A DNA stretch of 64,000 nucleotides from Xanthostigma xanthostigma (Eukaryota; Arthropoda; Insecta; Raphidioptera; Raphidiidae). Of this stretch, positions 56,701 through 62,700 are shown in pieces (the first letter of the stretch is position 1; each line of letters starts with the position of its first letter). A model generated the notes under the pieces. It had not been told where the DNA came from, did not search any database, and saw only the letters and a program-made list of their open reading frames with translations. Made by a program: the position numbers and the translations under genes. The stretch is from the NCBI GenBank assembly GCA_963575645.1, contig OY754464.1:64516948-64580947 (forward strand), written 5' to 3'.

Positions 56701-59700
56701 GAACCCAAAATTTAGGAATATACAATACATTTTGATGGTTCTTATATGCAAAAAGGTTACTGAAACTGAAAATGGCGGGTATAGCGCTCATAACCTTGAT
56801 TTTTTTAATATGACGTCATCACTAGGGCGGATAAAATTGAAAGTATAAAATGAAAGTTCTAGATACCATTACAAAGCCGTAACCAGGAGGAGGAGCTTCA
56901 AAATACAATTAGACTCAAAAAATGAAAAACCTCGGAACAAAATTATAGTGGTGGATTTTCATGATTTTCGAAAAAAATGTTTTTTTTTTAATTAGAGCAG
57001 TTTAAAAAAAAGTAGGAATGTTGAGGTCGTTAATTATGAATTCGTGGTCAACAAACCAAAATTCGGCCAAGTATTGAAGCATAATCTGTTTCCTTGTTAA
57101 AATCATAATATACTACTTTTTGTTATTTTGCACATATGTAGATCCTTTACGCGTAGTGAAGTATTCAAGAAATATAAAAATCCCAAAAAATTTGGAAAAT
57201 TTGTCAACGGCCACACTTTAGAAGTAATTTTCAAAAATGGCTCTATTTAAAAAAAAAACAAAAGATGACAATTTTTACAGAGTAATTTTTTTTATACACA
57301 CTAATAGAAACTGAATGTAAAAAAAAAAAATAAAAATTTATGCGCTATTACTGTCCCGAGGTTTTTGATTTAGAAAATAATTTTTGATTCATCATACTTT
57401 GCATGGTAATCGTACGTCCGATTCTGGTAGATTATTAAACAGATCAAATTTGACCAAGGAACTTATACATTCATTAATTTCATTTCCAATATGTTCCATT
57501 TGTTGTGTAACCGAAATCAAATGTTTGAGCGCCGTTTCACAGATTTTAGCATATTCTGCGATTCCGAGAGAATTCCAATTAAGACGGGAAACACCTGGTT
57601 GAATATTTTTTTCCACTTCTCGGAAGTGATCTTTTAAAAGAAATATCTGAAAAATAGTTTTCAATAAAGTTAATTAAAAAACACATAATATTTAGAAAAC
57701 ATTCTATTTGTAATTTTATTTTGATTTGTATGTGCGTGCAACTTTCGAACGATTTAATCGATTTAAACGAAATTTGGACGACACATTCGAATTCATCACC
57801 GCACCAAGATTATCTAAAGCGGGCCTAATCGGGTCTTTTAAAGGCTGGATTTTACGGGTTAAAAATTAATTTTGGGCCTAAAAATACCGAAAAAATTCTC
57901 ACAATTGCTTCAAAATTGAAATGTAACCCTTTTGTAAAATTACAAATATTCTTCTAAAATTTTTAAAAAATCGGCCCGACTGAGCCGAACTTACAAAGTT
58001 TGTGAAAACGCTAGTTTGCTAATATGGATTTATTTACTGAAGGGCGTATTCACTTAATTTGGTGCAAATGGTAATTTTTTATTTTCTCCAAAGACAAAGG
58101 TTAGTACACATAATAGAGCTGCACTGCCTGTATTATCAAATATACAATATTGTCGGCAGGGTTTGACCATGCGGCCCGAGTTATTTTTTTATTATTTAGA
58201 GACAATTAAATTAATTGTAAAAATAATTAAATATAAAAAGTACTAAATGACAAATGACTAGCGAGGAAAAGGAAAAATTCTGTAAATCATCCTTTCCCAG
58301 TGGCGAAGCTACATAACCAAGGGTCCCGGTGCAAAAATGAAATTGGGGCTTTATCTAAACTGGTTCGATTTTATCAAGTAAAAAATATAAATACATATTA
58401 TTATGTATAAATACTTTGAGGGTGCAAAGATACTTCATTAACAGCTCTTAAACTGCGAAACTTTTTTCCTTCAAATGTCTAGAAAGTACCATATTTTTTC
58501 AGATTTTTAAATTAATATTTTATAGGGTAAAAACATTTTTGATTTGCAACAGTCGGTTTCGAGGCAGCTTAAAGGCACAACGCCGACCGCGCTATTTTCA
58601 ATTCCGGGAATCGACATTTTTTTTGAAAAAAAACCCTCCTCATTAGAATCTTTTTTTTTAATTTCTCTAGCATAAGTTTTCGAGTTATTTGCAAAAAAAA
58701 TAAACTCCCTTTTTCGGAATTCTTTAATTGTTAATAACTTTTGCATATTTTTCTAGAGAGTATTACGAATCCAATGAGCAAGCACACGTATTTTACTCGC
58801 AGTAACATGAATTGACACGGTTTTCAACTTAATTAGGATATTTGAATATATTTTTTGAACGTTGCTCAGGAGGCTGAGGGGCGCCCTGAACTTAGGGTCC
58901 CCGATGCACTGCCCCGCCTAGCCCTTCCCCTTCCAATTTAAATCAGCACGTTTGATGTATTTTCATAAGTGATTATGGGTCTATGTCCCCTTCAAAAATA
59001 ATTGTTCCGTCGCCAATGAAGTGACGTGGAACAATTGGCACATTATTTAGCTCTCGCAAACAAACTAAATGTTTTCAATTTATTAGCCCAGAGTTGTCTT
59101 GGCGCTGAACGTGTCAATATAAAATACTAGCCAGTACCTCTGCCATAGTGAGTTTATCAATTAAAGAATTATATTTCTCCAACATTTCAACTACAGCATG
59201 ATAATCATGATGAAGCCTTTCTCTTTGTATTCCGGTATTTTTTACAATTTCTGGTAAATCGTATTCTAAATATTCCATCAGTTCTGCTTCAGCTATTACA
59301 TCAAATATTTCGTTTGTAAAATTGATTTCAAATTTCAAATTTTTTTCTATCATGATTGATGTTCCCATAAAATCCCTCCACATTAAGGGTGCCTGTTGTT
59401 GTTGTTGTTGTTGTTGTTGTTTGGCTGCGGCTGCGACAGGTTTTGCTCTCGCTTCTGTTTCTTCTTGAACAGGCTTTAGTCCACTAGACGTGTGTGTCCA
59501 CACTGTTTTAAATCTTCTAACAGCATCTAAAATAATTACGTTCATAAAAGTATATAATCGATTCAAAATATCACGCAGGTGTCAGCTTGTCAGATTTTCA
59601 GTATTATCAATTTGAAATGCTTTTTTTTAAATAAAATTTGCTGTAAAAATATAGGATAGTTTCAAAAATATAGAAAAGACCATTTGATGGTCTTCGTCTT

Positions 59701-62700
59701 TGATGATGTGAAAATTTTTTCACGAATATTTTAAACAGCGTTATTAAAGTAGGTACATATTCTATAATATGATTTGAAAAAATATCATGAAAAGTATATA
59801 TGCTACGGTTAATACAAGAAAGTAGTTTATTCGCGAATTAACCGGCTAATACCCGAATTAACCAACGTCAAGGATTGGTTAATTCGGGTAATTAGCCGAT
59901 TAGTTCGCGAATTAACTACTTTCTTATATTAACCGTAACATATATACAGGTGACCGGTAATTGCTTGTATTCCTCTCGAGAGAAGAAACTATGACTAATT
60001 TGGAATGATTTAACCTCTATCATTTGGGGGCCGGAAATGCATCATTGTCGAGAAAATTTACTTCGGTTCCGAATTTTGGGCGTTTAAAGTATATATTAAA
60101 ATGTTGTTATATTTTATTCTAGAAGGATTTAAAGTTCAGAAAATTAAAAAACAGATATAAAAAGTTTTTATGTGTCGCAAAAATGCCAGCTTTCGCCGCT
60201 AAGCGCGCACGATCGCTCAGCGTCTCTCTTCTAAGCAACTGCACATAGCGAATAAGTATTCAGCAGTAAGAAGCAAAAAGCAACTGAGCTTTTTTTTCTA
60301 ATTTCATTACAAAAACAAATAGGTTACGTTTTGATCTAATCGGAGGCAAATTGTGTATTCCGAGAGTTTCTTCTATAGTGGGTTTTTCAGATAAAGTGGC
60401 TGCGGCTTTCACAATTATCACACCACGGTTATGAGGATTCTTAGGACTTACTTTGGCAGCTGGTTTGGAAGCAATTGTTCCTGTTGAAAAATTCGTAAAA
60501 TAATTTCAGAGAAAAAATATTAGTAAAAAAACTTTTTGACGATAAGCTTTTATTGAAATGTATACTAAAAAGAAAAAAAACTTTTAATTAAGAATAAAAT
60601 ACATTTTAATAATTTAGGATTACAATTATAAAACCGAGGGTCGTGTCTAATAAACTATCACAGCGTTTACAACCCATGCTTTTATAATTAAAAACCTAAA
60701 TTATTACTTTTTTTCAAGAAAAGTTTGATTAGAAAAAAAAAAAATTAATTAATATTTTATTTTGTTTTTTTTTCGGTCTTCCTAAATTTGTACTTTTGAA
60801 ACAGTAACCACAAATCGATCGGATATGAGACGTCCGCCATATTGGGTTTATAATGACGTCACGTATCTTATCGTATTTCAATCGTCAAACTCTTTCATTG
60901 GATACCCAATACCCGTGTCAAGGGGATTGTGAATAAAAAGTAAGCAGTCATCTTTGGGCGTCCGCCATATTGGATTTATATATTGTCACCGGACTTCTAC
61001 ACGTGTGCAAAATTTCAAAGCTCTAACCTAATTAGATCTAGTTTAAATTTTGATCGTAAGTTTTGACGCATACTGATAAACATGGCAAGTTAAATAAAAA
61101 GCTTGAAAAAGGAGAAAATTTTTAATTTTTTAAATATCTTGTATACATTAATAGGAAGAGAAAATTATAACATGCAAGAAAATAAATTTTCATCTGAAGT
61201 TCATTACCTACCTACGAATAATGCACTTTAGATATATATTTTTTTAATACAATCGCTTTTAAAAAAAATTGATTTGTTGACATTCATAATGAGGAAAGTG
61301 CTATAAAATATGCTTTAAAAAATCTACTTTCTATATCGCTGATCTACTTCAAAATCTACAGTGATACGACGCTGATGAGTTTAGCTATTTACCGTCTGTG
61401 ATCTACAATTTCTATCTACAGTGATACGTTGGCGCCTACTTTATTGACGCTACTTGTTATTTTAAAAATTTAAAGCCGCTGCGCATGTGGCTAGTTTTGC
61501 CGACAGATTCGTTGCTTGATTTCGCTGCTAGGTTTCAAGCGTTCTGTGGCGCTGAATTTTGTGATAGTTTTTAGTGCGTTGCCTTCACACGGTGCGTGTT
61601 TTAAAGCTGGGTTTGTAGATGGTTTTTAGTGTGCTCGCAGTGCCAGTTTTAATGTCAACAAATGTCTCTGAACAAAACACACACTATGACGCCATGTTTG
61701 TTTATGACGCTGTCTCATCTTGCTCAAATGACAAGATGCTGTTTTCTGATTGGTTCTTGCAAAAAGCCAACACAGAAAAAGCACGAAAAATAGTACCGGT
61801 TCTAATTTTGATAGCCGGCTTGTAAGCATGCACGCGAGTTTGCACCGTCGCAGCCAGCGTAAGTCCCAGCAGTGTTTCCAGCGGCAAAACCAGTCTCGTG
61901 TACAGCGACCTTTATATGAAATATATAACATGCATTTATTTATAATGGTTGTTTATACCTTTTTTATGAGGAAAATTTTCTATTCGCAACAAGCTTTTCT
62001 GAAATGTTGAATCAATTACAATTAGTGCTCTTTCAAGCCACTGTTCATATTTCTGATTGTCGTATGAGCGCATTGCTTTAGCGACGTTTAGATATTGTTG
62101 AAATACTTCAGTCTTGAACGCGGATTCGTTTAATTCGTCTACTTGTTGGAATGTTAGAACAGCTTTCTTCAATTTGTTAAATAGCATTCGTGACCAAAAT
62201 ATAGAACCGCTCATAGGAGGATGATTGCGAAGCAATGGCGGATGTCTTCTATGACGCTGGACAAAGAATAAAAACAAGTTATGAAAAGCAATTATTTTAT
62301 GAAACAATTAAACTGTAAATATTTTTTGTGTGTTTACAAGGTATCAAGACATTTTAAAATTGTTTTTATTTTATTTTCTTAATTTTTAGTCTCAAAATGA
62401 CATCAAAAGTAATTTTTTCAAAATATTTAAATTCAATTTTTTTCAAAATTTTTAAATTAAAATTTATTTTTATGAAATAATTGTATTGTTATCGGCCCTT
62501 GACACGTATGCAAATTTTTAAGTTAATCAGAGTTTTTGAAATTAGTGAAAATTACCTTGAAAGATTCCTTTACATATACAGGGTGTCTCATGAAGAATGA
62601 GACATAGAACAACCGCAGATTCTCCAATTCAAAATAAAACGATTAAGCGAAATATGCTTAGATAAAATGTTACTCGCTCTACCAGTGGCGTACGGCAGGA

